From contig NZ_CP100390.1 in assembly GCF_026016465.1 (NCBI RefSeq), positions 2,146,001 through 2,210,000 on the forward strand: 64,000 nucleotides of DNA, in the 5' to 3' direction. Below are positions 1-10,304 of this stretch, one piece after another. The position numbers were made by a program, and so were the translations under genes. Source of the DNA: Alkalimarinus alittae (GTDB lineage: Bacteria > Pseudomonadota > Gammaproteobacteria > Pseudomonadales > Oleiphilaceae). Position 1 is the stretch's first letter. Each line of letters opens with the position of its first letter. A model generated the notes under the pieces. That model saw only the letters and a list, made by a program, of their open reading frames with translations. It was not told the DNA's origin and made no database searches.

Positions 1-253
1 GTAGCTCATGGCTATACCGAACCCCCATCGATTTGTCTAAATTATATCCTATGCCATCAATTTCTAAAGATAAGCCAAATATCTCTAGCGGGTTGGTATC
101 ATCGACGGTGAGCATAAAGTGATTGCCTGGTTTTGATATAGGCGTGTGGTCGTGGTCGAAATAGGTAAAACCTGCATCACCTGCAAACGTTATCATTTGG
201 GCTTGGCATACCACAGGGGCTAACAGTGTTAATGCTAAGAGGCTCTTTTTCAT
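1..253 (-). CDS. Secreted protein of unknown function, 3' end outside window
   Basis: The reading frame opens at an ATG at 251-253 behind AAGGAAG and runs off the left edge, so only the first 84 residues are visible. The N-terminus (MKKSLLALTLLAPVVCQAQ) is a classical signal peptide with an AQA-like cleavage region. The following residues are polar and contain a short His/Asp run (YFDHDHTPIS). No family is recognised. It is on the same strand as the exosortase-related genes, so it could be a PEP-CTERM substrate, but the C-terminus that would show the sorting signal is missing. Confidence 0.6.
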   Translation of the reverse strand, partial: MKKSLLALTLLAPVVCQAQMITFAGDAGFTYFDHDHTPISKPGNHFMLTVDDTNPLEIFGLSLEIDGIGYNLDKSMGVRYSHEL

Positions 254-345
254 TTTTCTTCCTTGTATGGTTGTTAAGCTTTAGACGGGGTGGTTTAAAG
301 CTTGATAACCAAATCCCTATTGTTCGTTGTTTGCGTGAGTCGATT

Positions 346-768
346 TTATTTATTACACGCCTGAATAACTTGTTCTAAATTGATGCTACTAAATGCATCG
401 GGGTATTGATGATCATTTTTATCGGCACTGAGCCATATTTGTGGTGGCCATGCGGGGATGTTGCAAATGATTTGATAATCACCCGTGTCGCCTTTGCCAA
501 GTACGCAAAGTGACGAGGGTAGCCATGCATCGCCTTCTTTGGGTGGTTCAACATTGATTGTTATATCTGCAGGTGTGATGTCTTCTAGGTTTTTACTACC
601 AGATGCGGGTATTGTTACTGCTGTGCTCCCGCCCGACTGCGTAGAAGAAAGCCGTATTTCGGCTGCAGCCACTTGGGGTATGGTTATGCCTGAGAACTGT
701 TGAGATGTCGCGTATTGTGCGGTGCTTGTTGACGCAATAATTAAAATCGATGTGACTGGAGTCGCCAT
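346..768 (-). CDS. Small secreted hypothetical protein (140 aa)
   Basis: ATG at 766-768 is preceded by AAAAAGGACTTTAATC, a good ribosome-binding site with correct spacing, which decides the start. The first 20 or so residues (MATPVTSILIIASTSTAQYA) are weakly hydrophobic, suggesting export although there is no basic n-region. A Ser/Thr/Gly-rich segment is followed by a Pro-Trp-rich one. Two cysteines lie near residues 88 and 102 and one at the C-terminus, compatible with a disulfide. No PEP-CTERM motif is visible. Function unknown. Confidence 0.5.
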   Translation of the reverse strand: MATPVTSILIIASTSTAQYATSQQFSGITIPQVAAAEIRLSSTQSGGSTAVTIPASGSKNLEDITPADITINVEPPKEGDAWLPSSLCVLGKGDTGDYQIICNIPAWPPQIWLSADKNDHQYPDAFSSINLEQVIQACNK

Positions 769-881
769 GATTAAAGTCCTTTTTGCTTATTTGATTCGTC
801 AAAGCTCTATTTATGAGCCAGTATATTAACAATGGTCTGAATTACAAGAACTTAACTCAGCTTAACTTAACATTTCTGACA

Positions 882-925
882 TAAAAATAGCGCTTTAAGT
901 TTAAAATCTATACTAAAAGCGCTAT
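882..925 (-). terminator. Rho-independent terminator of the PA14 lipoprotein gene
   Basis: Inverted arms ATAGCGCTTT (887-896) and AAAGCGCTAT (916-925) enclose a 19-base loop. Read on the minus strand the stem is followed by a T-run (ATTTTTATG). It lies just downstream of the stop at 932. Confidence 0.7.
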
Positions 926-931
926 AGGGTT

Positions 932-3586
932 TTATTTCAATGTAGCCCTGACAGGTGTCGATGCAGGCCCTGTTAGCCCATCTGTGTCAGTAACTTTTAT
1001 GTAGAAGTCATAGACACCAGGGAGTAACGATTCATAGGTGTGTGTTAGTTGATGCGGGGGTATCGGGGCCGCTTCTACCGCTGAACCTGAATCTTTGGTG
1101 TAGCCTACGATATATGATCTAATCTCGCTTAAGGGTAGGTTGGTTCCGTCGACGCGTTTAGTCGGTGCTGTCCAGTTTAAGGTGACTGTACCCGTGGTGA
1201 TGATGACACCTTCGTCTCCGGTCTGAGGTGGCGTTTCTGGTGCAGGTTCTTGAACAGGTGGTTCTTCGACTATTGGGGGGGTGACAACAACACCAGACCC
1301 TGTTGGTGGTGCGACTAGCCCTGTCGAGCCTGGGTCTGAATTGTTGATAAACTCTTGATTATTGGCTACGCCGTCGCCATCATTATCTAATGTTGCATCA
1401 TTACTATTGAGAGGATTTAGGCCATATTGAATCTCCCAATAATCTGGCATGCCATCGTTGTCGCTATCGCTCACTAGGTCGGCCTCTCTATCGCTAAATG
1501 CGGTATATTGATTGCTCACAACGGCCCTTGATTGGCTCGCTGATGCCCATTCTAGCTTGATAAATGCACTGCCTGCGCCTTCTGCATATTCTAAAATGAG
1601 GTCGTAGGTTTCACCCGCTGTTAGACTAATTTGACCGGTGTAGGTATCTGTTGAGCCGGTTGTCCAGTGATCAACCACTACGTGGCCATCAATATAAAGC
1701 CTTGCGTAATCGTTGGCGGTTACATAAAAAGTATAGTCTTCAGTGCCGCTATTATGAGCAGGGGTCAGCCTTGATAAGAACCGGACTGAGAAATTATCGC
1801 TTGGTACTTCTGAGTAGGGGCTACCTCTTCCCCAGTCAAAGTCGATAGCAGGCTCTTGTTTTACTAATACAATCTTATCCATTTCAATACCAGAGAAGTA
1901 CTGAGCGGTAAAACCGGCTAGTGGTTCGACGGTTTTGATAGAATTAAGGTAAGCCGTTAAATTGTCGATACCATCTCTATCAATATCGCCGGTTGCATCG
2001 GTTGGATCAAATGGGTCTGTGCCTGTTGTAAGCTCCCAGTAGTCAGGAATTTGATCTTTATCGCTATCGGTTGTTGTATCGTTGGCGGTATCAATGGTTT
2101 TGATGTTTGCGTCATTAAGTAATTTCGAATCGTTAAATACATCGGTATTGCCATCAGTGTTCCAGCGGAGTTTGATAACCGCATTGCCCACACCTTCTGC
2201 ATATTCGAGTTTAATGGGGTACTCTTTACCTTTCTCAAGGTTGATAGAGCCTGTATGAACTGTAGTGCCACCTGTCGACCAATGGTCGATCACTAATTGG
2301 TTGCCAACCCACAGTTTAACGTAGTCGTTTGCTCTGGCTAAGAAGGTATGAGTGCCTTGCTGGTCTGGCACAAAGAACCCTGTAAATCGAACCGAGAAAT
2401 TATCGGCAGGTACATTGGGGGCAGGCGCATCTCGCCCCCAACCAAAGTTTATACTGGCGTCGTTTCTGAACAGTATTGGGTCAATTAATACACTGGTGCC
2501 ATAGAATTGAGTGGACCAACCCGGTACGAGTGTTTTACCTGGCTCTGAAGGTTCTGGGGGCGCAGGCGGTGCGGGAAATGATTCGCTGTCGTTGGCATCG
2601 GTGCCTGCTAAGTATTCGTCAAAGTTAGAGGTGCCATCTTGGTCTAAGTCTAGGGTTGCATCTGAGGCGTTAAGAGCATTGAGCCCATAAGCTACTTCAT
2701 AGCCGTCATCAATGCCGTCGCCATCGGTGTCTTTGTTAAATGGGTCTGTTCTTAGTAAAAACTCATCAAGGTTGTTAAGTAAATCACCATCTGAGTCTGC
2801 GGTTGCATCGGTTTTATCGAGTGGGTCAAGCCCGAGTGCGAGTTCGTAACTATCGGGGAGGCCATCTCCATCGCTATCGCTAGGAGGGAATACATCATTA
2901 TAGGCCTGTTTGAACGTGCCATCATAATAGCCTAAGCGATAGCCCGTAGCGTAACCTGCGCCGGTGTTTTCAGATAGCATATTAACGGGGGATAAGTGGT
3001 TACCGGGGATCACTTCTGTGGCGATACCTGGGCCTTCCCAATACACTGCAAGCTGATCACTGCCGCTACCTTGTTTTTGAAGGGCTTCGATATAATAAAT
3101 TTTATTTGCTTCTAGACTAATGCTGGCTGACTTTTGTGTGGCGTATTTTTGAGTGTCGCCCACAGATGCCCAGCCGTCCATATAGGCTATAAGACGCTTA
3201 TTGTTTGGGCTTTCTCCTGTTGATAACCAAAGCTCACTTGAGTCATTACTTGAGATATAAAACGTATAAGGGCCAGTCACTTCAGGGTATAAATAGCCTC
3301 TTATTCTACTGCCGTAGTGGGTGGCTTTATTTGTAGCCCCTTTGAACCCAGTTAAGATGAGTGATGAGTCTGATTCCTTTGTAAACTTGTTTGATCTTGT
3401 CAGGTCTCTAACGGTTGTGCCCTCGATACCATCCCAAAACTCTTGAACAATCGTGCCCTTATTAGCTTTGTCGGGGCCTGAGGCTGTTGGGGGGAGGGTG
3501 GAGAGGTCGATATCGTCATGAGTGTCTAGTACAGAACAACCGGACAAAACACCAAGCACAAACGTTACTAGGAATAAATAGCGCAT
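932..3586 (-). CDS. PA14-domain / calcium-repeat / Fn3 surface lipoprotein (884 aa)
   Basis: The N-terminus MRYLFLVTFVLGVLSGCS has a lipobox (LSGC), so a lipoprotein is predicted. Three PA14-like beta-sandwich modules follow at about residues 45-200, 350-490 and 555-690; the last two share the pattern DNFSVRF...YVKLW/YARLY...VIDHW. They are separated by Asp-rich thrombospondin type-3-like calcium repeats (DSDGDGLPDSYELALGLDPL, residues about 235-335, 510-550 and 705-755). A Pro/Glu linker (about 760-795) leads to a C-terminal fibronectin-III-like domain. PA14 domains commonly bind carbohydrates. The layout suggests a cell-surface adhesin or polysaccharide-binding protein. It sits upstream of the prs genes but is separated from prsT by a terminator, so it is its own transcription unit. 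Confidence 0.85.
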   Translation of the reverse strand: MRYLFLVTFVLGVLSGCSVLDTHDDIDLSTLPPTASGPDKANKGTIVQEFWDGIEGTTVRDLTRSNKFTKESDSSLILTGFKGATNKATHYGSRIRGYLYPEVTGPYTFYISSNDSSELWLSTGESPNNKRLIAYMDGWASVGDTQKYATQKSASISLEANKIYYIEALQKQGSGSDQLAVYWEGPGIATEVIPGNHLSPVNMLSENTGAGYATGYRLGYYDGTFKQAYNDVFPPSDSDGDGLPDSYELALGLDPLDKTDATADSDGDLLNNLDEFLLRTDPFNKDTDGDGIDDGYEVAYGLNALNASDATLDLDQDGTSNFDEYLAGTDANDSESFPAPPAPPEPSEPGKTLVPGWSTQFYGTSVLIDPILFRNDASINFGWGRDAPAPNVPADNFSVRFTGFFVPDQQGTHTFLARANDYVKLWVGNQLVIDHWSTGGTTVHTGSINLEKGKEYPIKLEYAEGVGNAVIKLRWNTDGNTDVFNDSKLLNDANIKTIDTANDTTTDSDKDQIPDYWELTTGTDPFDPTDATGDIDRDGIDNLTAYLNSIKTVEPLAGFTAQYFSGIEMDKIVLVKQEPAIDFDWGRGSPYSEVPSDNFSVRFLSRLTPAHNSGTEDYTFYVTANDYARLYIDGHVVVDHWTTGSTDTYTGQISLTAGETYDLILEYAEGAGSAFIKLEWASASQSRAVVSNQYTAFSDREADLVSDSDNDGMPDYWEIQYGLNPLNSNDATLDNDGDGVANNQEFINNSDPGSTGLVAPPTGSGVVVTPPIVEEPPVQEPAPETPPQTGDEGVIITTGTVTLNWTAPTKRVDGTNLPLSEIRSYIVGYTKDSGSAVEAAPIPPHQLTHTYESLLPGVYDFYIKVTDTDGLTGPASTPVRATLK

Positions 3587-3797
3587 AATATGAGTCCCGA
3601 ATTAAGCTGTTTAAAAATCAAACGTGTTTACTTATGTAAGTCTTAGTTAAGAAGAGTAACTTATCAAGTTTGAGAGGCAGAATGACCCAACTGTTTTGTT
3701 ATGAGAAGTGCGTTAATTATAGGTAACGGCTATTAAAAGAGCGTGTTGAAAAAGAGGATGCTGACTAAGGGGAAGGCGGGTGAAGTGGGAAATAACA

Positions 3798-3829
3798 TTA
3801 AGTTAGGAGGGTAACCCCTCCTAACTTAA
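3798..3829 (-). terminator. Terminator-like hairpin after prsT
   Basis: Near-perfect inverted repeat AGTTAGGAGGG (3801-3811) / CCCTCCTAACT (3816-3826) with a short loop lies 10 bases beyond the prsT stop. The T-run on the minus strand is weak, so this could instead be an mRNA-stabilising hairpin. Confidence 0.5.
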
Positions 3830-3838
3830 CAAGATGCT

Positions 3839-6523
3839 TTATTGAAAGTCTGCACTATTAAAGGTTTTACCGAGGGCTTTATAGGCCGCTAGCAAATGCT
3901 CTTTAATTTCTGCTGAACTTTGGTCTAACTCATAGGCTTTTTCAAGAATAGTGCTCGCCTGTTCTGCTTTACCATTCTCAAAAAGTATCCATCCATAGGT
4001 ATCTAAAATAGCTGGGTTGCTACTGGCGATTTCGGATGCTTTTTTAGCCAACGCTTCGGCTTTTGTGTTCTTTTGTTCATGGTAGAGCCAAGCCAAATTG
4101 TTCATGGCGACAGCATTAGTGGTATGTACCGCTAAGAGTTTTTCATAGGCTTTAATGGCTTTATCTTTTTCACCGGCCTCTTGATAGCTCATGGCGAGCA
4201 TAGTCATGACTCTAGGGCTGTTCTTGTCGATTTCTAACCAGTCTTGCAGCGGCTTAAGTGCTTCATTGCTTTCAAGGCGCTTTAATGTCTGTGACATTCT
4301 TATGGCCAATAATTCAGAGGGCTTAATCTTCCAGGCTTGTGAGTATTCATCAATTGCCGCTTCATAATCTTGCTTTTGAAAATACTGGTTTGCCAAGAAC
4401 TCATAAGGTAGTGCAGAGTCTTTATGGCTCTTTTTCAAGTCGTTGATTATCGTTAAACCTAAAGATTCTTCGTTAGATAAGTAGTAGATATTGGCAAGTA
4501 ACAGGTTTAAATCAATATCATCATTACCTTGTTTTGCAATCAGGTCATCAATAAAGGCTTTTGCTTCTTTTGCTTTACCGTCGCTCACTAGCTGTTTAGC
4601 TTTTTCTTGCGCAGCGGCTTTAAGTAAGTTCTGTGCAATCATGTTTTTACTAAAACGCGGTAAGCTGACTACGGCTAACGTCTTATCGATTTCTTTTTGC
4701 TTTAGGTACAGTTCGGCAAGTGCGATATGTGGGATTATCGCCTCAGGTAGTTTTTCAACTAGCTGTTCATAGCTACGTACCATTTCATCAATAGGCTGTG
4801 TTGCGTTAAGGTAGCTATACAACATGCGGTTTGTGTCTGGCGAATCGGGGGCCAGCATAATGGCTTCGTAGAATGCGCTATGAGCTTCTTGAGGTTGTTT
4901 GTTACCTGAATATGCCTTACCCAAGTTAAGCAGTGTAAGTGGGTTTGCAGCGTCGAGTTTATTCGCTTGGGTAAACTGCTCGATCGCGGGGGAGAACTGT
5001 TTGTCGCTGAGGTAGAGCGAGCCCAATACTAAATAGCCATCAGCAGATTTTTGATTCTTTTGAATCCAGTCTTTTGCGATCTTAATCGCCTTGTCGGTCT
5101 GCTTATCTTCGCTTAAGAAGTAACTGTAGATTGTTAGAAGTTTGCTGCTATCCGGCTTTTTGGTAAAGCTGTCTTGAATGTACTTAAGCGCTTCTTCTTT
5201 TTTACCGGTTCTTGCCAATACTTGGGCATATTTTACTTTTAGCGAGTCGTCATCAGGTGACTGTTTAATTGCATCTTCAATATTTTTTATGCCTTCATCA
5301 TTATGACCAGACGCCACTTGTGAGATGCCTAATAGTGAAATTAACGAGGCGTCAGTATCATTTTTAGCCAGCCCTAATTGAAGCGTTTCAACGGCGGCAG
5401 AAGGTTTGTTTAACTTTAATTGAAGCGATGCTAATAATTTAATCACTTCAGGTCGTGAGCCATCATTAACATATAGCGATAAAATACGCTCTGCTTCTAC
5501 CACATCACCCTGAGCATTTTTTACGACACCCAAGAGGGTGCCGCTAGGGTTATGAGAAGAGGATATATCTAATATTGCCTTTAGCTCAGTTTCAGCCGCG
5601 TCGTAGTTTCCTTTCTGAAAGAAATCTAACGCGGTTTCAAAGCGTAGTTTTATTTCACCTGGAATAGACTGATCGAGGATCTCTTGATAGCGGCTTGCTT
5701 CTGCTACTTTACTTTGTTGTCTGAGTACGAATATGAGAGAAGAAATCGTAGAGTATTTTTGAGGCGTCATCGTGTCTACTTGAGACAAGTCTTCAAGTGC
5801 TCTAACGTATGACTCTTCTGCTAATTCGTAGTTCTGTTCTATATGATAAAGACGTGCATTCCAAAGCCATGCTTCAGTTGTTGATTGCTCTGAATTTGTG
5901 ATTTTAGATACAATCTCGCGCGCTTTTTCAGGGTTCTTTTCGATAAATGCTACTTTTGATAAGCCTAGTAGCGCTTCTACATTTGTTGGGTCAGCTACTG
6001 AGACATCGGAATATAGCTTTTTAGCGTCTTCTGTCTTACCTGTTGCTAGGTAAACGTCACCTTGCAGTAACCGCTCATTATCGTTAATGGTTTTAAAATT
6101 AGCGGTAATATAGTCAAGTTGTGTCTGGGCTTGGTCTAGCTTTTGTTGAATATATAGAGACTTGGCTAACAAATAATGAAGCTGTTGCTCACTGCCTTGT
6201 AAGTTGACACCTTCTTTTGCAAGCAACTCTTTTATTCTAGACTCTACTTCGCCTGGGTTACCTGCGAGTAGTAGGGTTTCGAATATCACTGTATAAGGCT
6301 TTAAGCGATTAGGATAAAGTTGGATTGCGCTAGTTGATTCTGAGATAGCGGCTTTAAGCTGGCCTTGATTCTGATAAAACTTAGCTTGATCAATATGGCT
6401 TAAAAACTGAACCTCTTTGGGTGATGGCGCTTTTGTATCTGAGTCGTCGCCACACCCTGTTAAGGTGGCAATCGAAACGGCCATTACCAATGCTATAAGA
6501 GGGGAACTTGATGTGTTCTTCAT
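3839..6523 (-). CDS. prsT: PEP-CTERM system TPR-repeat lipoprotein PrsT
   Basis: The 894-residue protein starts MKNTSSSPLIALVMAVSIAT followed by the lipobox LTGC, so it is an exported lipoprotein. The rest is a long series of tetratricopeptide repeats, visible as recurring A-L-G-x-x-Y / P-x-A-x-x-x-L helices from residue about 40 to 880. Length and neighbours match PrsT, the TPR protein found with exosortase/PEP-CTERM loci. The start lies only 12 bases after the prsR stop, so the two are one operon. In known systems PrsT is thought to help exopolysaccharide or PEP-CTERM protein export; that role is from the family, not from this sequence. Confidence 0.9.
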   Translation of the reverse strand: MKNTSSSPLIALVMAVSIATLTGCGDDSDTKAPSPKEVQFLSHIDQAKFYQNQGQLKAAISESTSAIQLYPNRLKPYTVIFETLLLAGNPGEVESRIKELLAKEGVNLQGSEQQLHYLLAKSLYIQQKLDQAQTQLDYITANFKTINDNERLLQGDVYLATGKTEDAKKLYSDVSVADPTNVEALLGLSKVAFIEKNPEKAREIVSKITNSEQSTTEAWLWNARLYHIEQNYELAEESYVRALEDLSQVDTMTPQKYSTISSLIFVLRQQSKVAEASRYQEILDQSIPGEIKLRFETALDFFQKGNYDAAETELKAILDISSSHNPSGTLLGVVKNAQGDVVEAERILSLYVNDGSRPEVIKLLASLQLKLNKPSAAVETLQLGLAKNDTDASLISLLGISQVASGHNDEGIKNIEDAIKQSPDDDSLKVKYAQVLARTGKKEEALKYIQDSFTKKPDSSKLLTIYSYFLSEDKQTDKAIKIAKDWIQKNQKSADGYLVLGSLYLSDKQFSPAIEQFTQANKLDAANPLTLLNLGKAYSGNKQPQEAHSAFYEAIMLAPDSPDTNRMLYSYLNATQPIDEMVRSYEQLVEKLPEAIIPHIALAELYLKQKEIDKTLAVVSLPRFSKNMIAQNLLKAAAQEKAKQLVSDGKAKEAKAFIDDLIAKQGNDDIDLNLLLANIYYLSNEESLGLTIINDLKKSHKDSALPYEFLANQYFQKQDYEAAIDEYSQAWKIKPSELLAIRMSQTLKRLESNEALKPLQDWLEIDKNSPRVMTMLAMSYQEAGEKDKAIKAYEKLLAVHTTNAVAMNNLAWLYHEQKNTKAEALAKKASEIASSNPAILDTYGWILFENGKAEQASTILEKAYELDQSSAEIKEHLLAAYKALGKTFNSADFQ

Positions 6524-6535
6524 CCTAAATCTCGC

Positions 6536-7903
6536 TTAATCCGTATTTTGATCGTGTGTTGTTAGCTTATATTTATCAGTCAAGTTATAAAGCGTTGGTC
6601 GTGTAACGCCTAATAATCGTGCTGTTTGAGCCATGTTGTATTGCGCTATTTGCAATGCATGCTCAATAGCCTGCTTTTCTGCTGTTTCACGTACTTGTCT
6701 TAAGTTAAGAACGGAGTCGGTTGTATTGCAGGGTTCATCTAATTCAAGATCTTCTGCTGTTACACGCTTACCGTCTGCCATAATGGCCGCGCGCTTAACT
6801 TTGTTTATCATTTCTCTAACGTTGCCAGGCCAAGGATATTCACGAATAGCCGCCAGTGCGTCATCGCTAAAGTTCAAGTTAGGGCGATCGAGTTGATTAG
6901 AAAAATTATGTAGTAATGACTGAGCAATCAGCACTGCATCGCCTTCGCGTTCTTTTAACGGAGGAATGTTTAACGTTATTTCGCTGACTCTGTAGTATAA
7001 ATCTTCTCGGAAACTGCCATTGGCGATAAGCGTTTGAAGGTCTTGATGCGTTGCGCAGACAACACGAACGTCAACGGGTATTTCTCGTACGCCGCCAACA
7101 CGTTCAATGACGCGTTCTTGAAGAAATCGAAGCAATTTAGCTTGAAGGGGCATTGGCATATCACCAATTTCATCTAAGAAGAGTGTGCCGCCATCAGTTA
7201 ATTCAACTTTACCTTTCTTAGTTTGGTTAGCGCCGGTAAATGCACCTTTCTCATACCCAAATAGTTCACTTTCAAGTAGGTTTTCAGGTATGGCTGCACA
7301 GTTAATGGCAGAGAATGCTTTGTCAGACCGGATACTTAAGTCATGAAGTGCTTTCGCGATGACTTCTTTACCCGTGCCTGTTTCACCTAAAACGAGGGTG
7401 GTTACATCTGTGGGTGCAATCTTTTCAACCGTTCGGCAGATTTTCAACATCTGAGGACTATTGGCGATAAGCCCTTTAAGCGTCGAAGAATATTGAGAGC
7501 GGTTGAGTTCAATATTTTCTTTTTCAAGTTCGTAGAGTCTAAACGCTCGATTAACGACAAATGATAAGATGTCGGCATCAAGCGGTTTTTGGTAGAAGTC
7601 ACACGCGCCATTACCGACAGCTTTAACCGCGTTCTCTTTTTCTTCGCGACCGGTCACAACAATTATTTTTGTAGAAGGTGCTAAGCGTAAAATCTCATCA
7701 AGAAGCGCAAAGCCCTCTGATGAACCGCCAGGATCAGGTGGAAGGCCAAGGTCTAGGGTAACAACCTGAGGTTCAACACGCCTAAGAAGAGAGAGTGCTG
7801 ATTCTCTATCGTCAGCGATATGAACTTCGGTGTCTTCAAAACACCATCGCATTTGACTTTGAAGACCTGGATCGTCTTCTATTATTAATAGCTTTTTTTT
7901 CAC
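6536..7903 (-). CDS. prsR: Sigma-54-dependent response regulator PrsR
   Basis: 455 aa with the order receiver - AAA+ - Fis-type HTH. The receiver carries the acidic pocket (IIEDD, about residue 8) and phospho-acceptor in [10 protein letters not shown] (about residue 51). The AAA+ domain has Walker A GETGTGKE, the sigma-54 contact loop GAFTGA and Walker B-like [12 protein letters not shown]. The C-terminal helix-turn-helix reads [18 protein letters not shown]. This is the architecture of PrsR, the transcription factor paired with PrsK that activates PEP-CTERM genes through sigma-54. It is the first gene of the prsR-prsT operon, with 244 noncoding bases separating it from prsK. Confidence 0.93.
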   Translation of the reverse strand: MKKKLLIIEDDPGLQSQMRWCFEDTEVHIADDRESALSLLRRVEPQVVTLDLGLPPDPGGSSEGFALLDEILRLAPSTKIIVVTGREEKENAVKAVGNGACDFYQKPLDADILSFVVNRAFRLYELEKENIELNRSQYSSTLKGLIANSPQMLKICRTVEKIAPTDVTTLVLGETGTGKEVIAKALHDLSIRSDKAFSAINCAAIPENLLESELFGYEKGAFTGANQTKKGKVELTDGGTLFLDEIGDMPMPLQAKLLRFLQERVIERVGGVREIPVDVRVVCATHQDLQTLIANGSFREDLYYRVSEITLNIPPLKEREGDAVLIAQSLLHNFSNQLDRPNLNFSDDALAAIREYPWPGNVREMINKVKRAAIMADGKRVTAEDLELDEPCNTTDSVLNLRQVRETAEKQAIEHALQIAQYNMAQTARLLGVTRPTLYNLTDKYKLTTHDQNTD

Positions 7904-8147
7904 CGGGGAACTATTTCCTTATTTGATCTGGTGAGGTGCTTATATTCTCTGCTTTCGAGAAAAGACCCATCCTGTAGCGTAATATCAAGGTTACGCCTTT
8001 CTTATAAATATATTAACGTCAGGTCTATAGGGTATAAATTAATGCTGCGCTTTACAATACTCTAACCCCTCTTAAACCTTGATAGTGTGAGATTCAGTTG
8101 ATGACTGAGTCAACTTTGTAACATTTTGTACGTTTATTAGGCATATA

Positions 8148-10199
8148 TTACGAAGTAGGTATTTTGACACTAAAACAAGAACCGATTCCTTCTTGACTGG
8201 TTACGTCGATGGTTCCGCCCAGCTTTTTGATATATTCTCGACTTTGGTATGCTCCAATCCCCATTCCTTTTAGTCCTTTGGTACTTTCGAAAGGTTTAAA
8301 AAGCTGATTTTTAATAAATCGCTCACTCATCCCTTTGCCTGTATCTTGAATAAACAATACAACAAACCCCGGCGTGGCTTTAACAGAAATGGTGACTTCG
8401 CCGTCTTTATCGGTCGCATCTTGTGCGTTTTGTATTAGATGACCTAATACTGTATGCAGCTGTTCTTTAGAAGACTTAACCATTATTTGTTCATCAGGGA
8501 GCTGAGCTTGTGGAATAGGAAGCGACTTAGATTGTCTTAACACGACATCTTCAACGATTGGCCCTAGCTCTATGAGTTCTAATTGTTCTTCTTCAGTGGG
8601 GTTTCTGATCTGCTTTAATAAGTACTCCATTTTTTGCACGGCATGCGCGGTTGTTGAGATCATGTCATCGACAAATGCTGGGTTGGCTTTATGTTTTTCT
8701 GCGTTTTTTACCAATAGTGATAACTGCGCAATAATGGTTTTAAGATCATGCACCATAAAGGCAGACGTTCGGTTAACGGCTTCAAACTGCTTAGATTCTG
8801 CTAATCGCTCTTGGCTTTGACTTTGTGATAAATAGCTACAGGCTTGTCTAGAAACCACTTTAATAAGGTCGTAGTTTTCCCAGTTTAATTCCATACGCGT
8901 GTACGGTTGAGCAACTAAGGTAAGCCCCATAAGCTCGTTACCCTGAAACAACGGAATAATCAGCCAAGGTGAAGGGTGATTGAGTATGACGTCGGGAATT
9001 TCGAGTAGGTTATAGGTTGTGGGGTCATTTATATATTCGTTTAAATCAATAATCCAGTCGTGCTCTTTAAAATATTCGAGTATATCGGCATTGGCATCAA
9101 TGACGTCATGTTTAATAGGAGAGCAGTTTAGGTAGGCTTTAACAGAGAAATCACCCACGTCATTCTTATACCAAAGAATGCCCCCGTTACTTTCTACTAA
9201 TTTAGATAATATACGAATAACGCTGGTCGGTAGTTCTTCTTCTGCATTTGAGAAAGACAGCGTTTTTGTACTTTTAAGCCACTCTTCTCGATAGTCATAT
9301 TTATAGTGAAAAAAGTTTTGGCTAATAAATACCATCAGCCTTGCACGTAACTTTGGAGAGGCGAGCAGCAAGACTAAGATCGTGATAGCAGTAAAGAAGA
9401 ATAAAATCTGTAACGCGTCACCCCAAGTACCGCCAAACGTTCGGAGGTAGTACCCACCCATCGAAATGAGCAGCAGATAAACACCCGCGAGTACGAGAGT
9501 ACCGGTGTAAAAAATAACCTGCCGAGAAACCTGTACATCGATAGGCTGCTTTCGGCTGTTAATCATCGTTAGGGCGATAAGAGGTGCGACCATTGCGTTA
9601 ACAGCACCCCTTGAGTTCCACATTGGCGTTGATATTTCTTGAAACAAGAAGGCATCTGAGTACATCAAAAAGTCATACCCGAATATCGCACCTATTGCGA
9701 CAGATAAGTACTTAATGCTAGATCGACCATAAATATTAGCGTTCCGCCAAATCTGCTCAAGTAATATAAGCCCCACAAGCGACAACGCAATTTGACCGCC
9801 CAACAGCACCTTACCCGAAACAATTTCAACGCTTGCAATACCTTCAATTAAAACGGCCACGAGCATAATCAGCAACGTCACCATAGAACTTAACGACAAA
9901 AAACGTCTAGATTTTTCTATATTGCTATTAGGTACAAATTTGATGCCGAGCAAGGCATACAGCACACCAAACCAAGCTGCATTCCTAACGATTTCGATGG
10001 AGTAACGAATATAAAATGGCGGAGAATTGAAATGCGACTGATAAGCCAAAACCCCAAGCCAAAGGCAGGTCATCAACGTCGCAATAAAAAGAGATCGGTC
10101 AGTATTTCGTCTCAAATAGCGTTTCGCAATATAAGCCGAGACCAAAAAATAAATGCCAAACCCAACTGCATGACTGAGGGTTCCAAAAGTGATATCCAT
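8148..10199 (-). CDS. prsK: PEP-CTERM system histidine kinase PrsK
   Basis: 683 aa. The first 300 residues hold about eight to nine hydrophobic membrane segments, followed by a GAF-like cytoplasmic domain (about 310-470), then the kinase core. The H-box is FMVHDLKTIIAQL (phospho-acceptor His), the N-box HLIQNAQDAT, the G1 box DTGKGMSERF and the G2 box GMGIGAYQSREY. This membrane-GAF-HisKA/HATPase layout and its place beside prsR identify PrsK. It is expected to phosphorylate PrsR. It has its own upstream gap (10,200-10,304), so it is probably transcribed separately from prsR-prsT. Confidence 0.92.
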   Translation of the reverse strand: MDITFGTLSHAVGFGIYFLVSAYIAKRYLRRNTDRSLFIATLMTCLWLGVLAYQSHFNSPPFYIRYSIEIVRNAAWFGVLYALLGIKFVPNSNIEKSRRFLSLSSMVTLLIMLVAVLIEGIASVEIVSGKVLLGGQIALSLVGLILLEQIWRNANIYGRSSIKYLSVAIGAIFGYDFLMYSDAFLFQEISTPMWNSRGAVNAMVAPLIALTMINSRKQPIDVQVSRQVIFYTGTLVLAGVYLLLISMGGYYLRTFGGTWGDALQILFFFTAITILVLLLASPKLRARLMVFISQNFFHYKYDYREEWLKSTKTLSFSNAEEELPTSVIRILSKLVESNGGILWYKNDVGDFSVKAYLNCSPIKHDVIDANADILEYFKEHDWIIDLNEYINDPTTYNLLEIPDVILNHPSPWLIIPLFQGNELMGLTLVAQPYTRMELNWENYDLIKVVSRQACSYLSQSQSQERLAESKQFEAVNRTSAFMVHDLKTIIAQLSLLVKNAEKHKANPAFVDDMISTTAHAVQKMEYLLKQIRNPTEEEQLELIELGPIVEDVVLRQSKSLPIPQAQLPDEQIMVKSSKEQLHTVLGHLIQNAQDATDKDGEVTISVKATPGFVVLFIQDTGKGMSERFIKNQLFKPFESTKGLKGMGIGAYQSREYIKKLGGTIDVTSQEGIGSCFSVKIPTS

Positions 10200-10268
10200 A
10201 GTGTTTTTATTCTGCCCGAAGCTGGATCTTGATTAAGGGGTATCGAGTATACAAATTAAAAATATAGC

Positions 10269-10291
10269 CAGGGTTCTCTGTAAGAACCCTG
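10269..10291 (-). terminator. Terminator downstream of the SDR gene
   Basis: Perfect 9-bp arms CAGGGTTCT / AGAACCCTG with a 5-base loop, followed on the minus strand by a short T-rich run (TATATTTTTAA). It ends the acyltransferase-SDR unit before prsK. Confidence 0.7.
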
Positions 10292-10304
10292 TTCGTTGAG
10301 ATCG

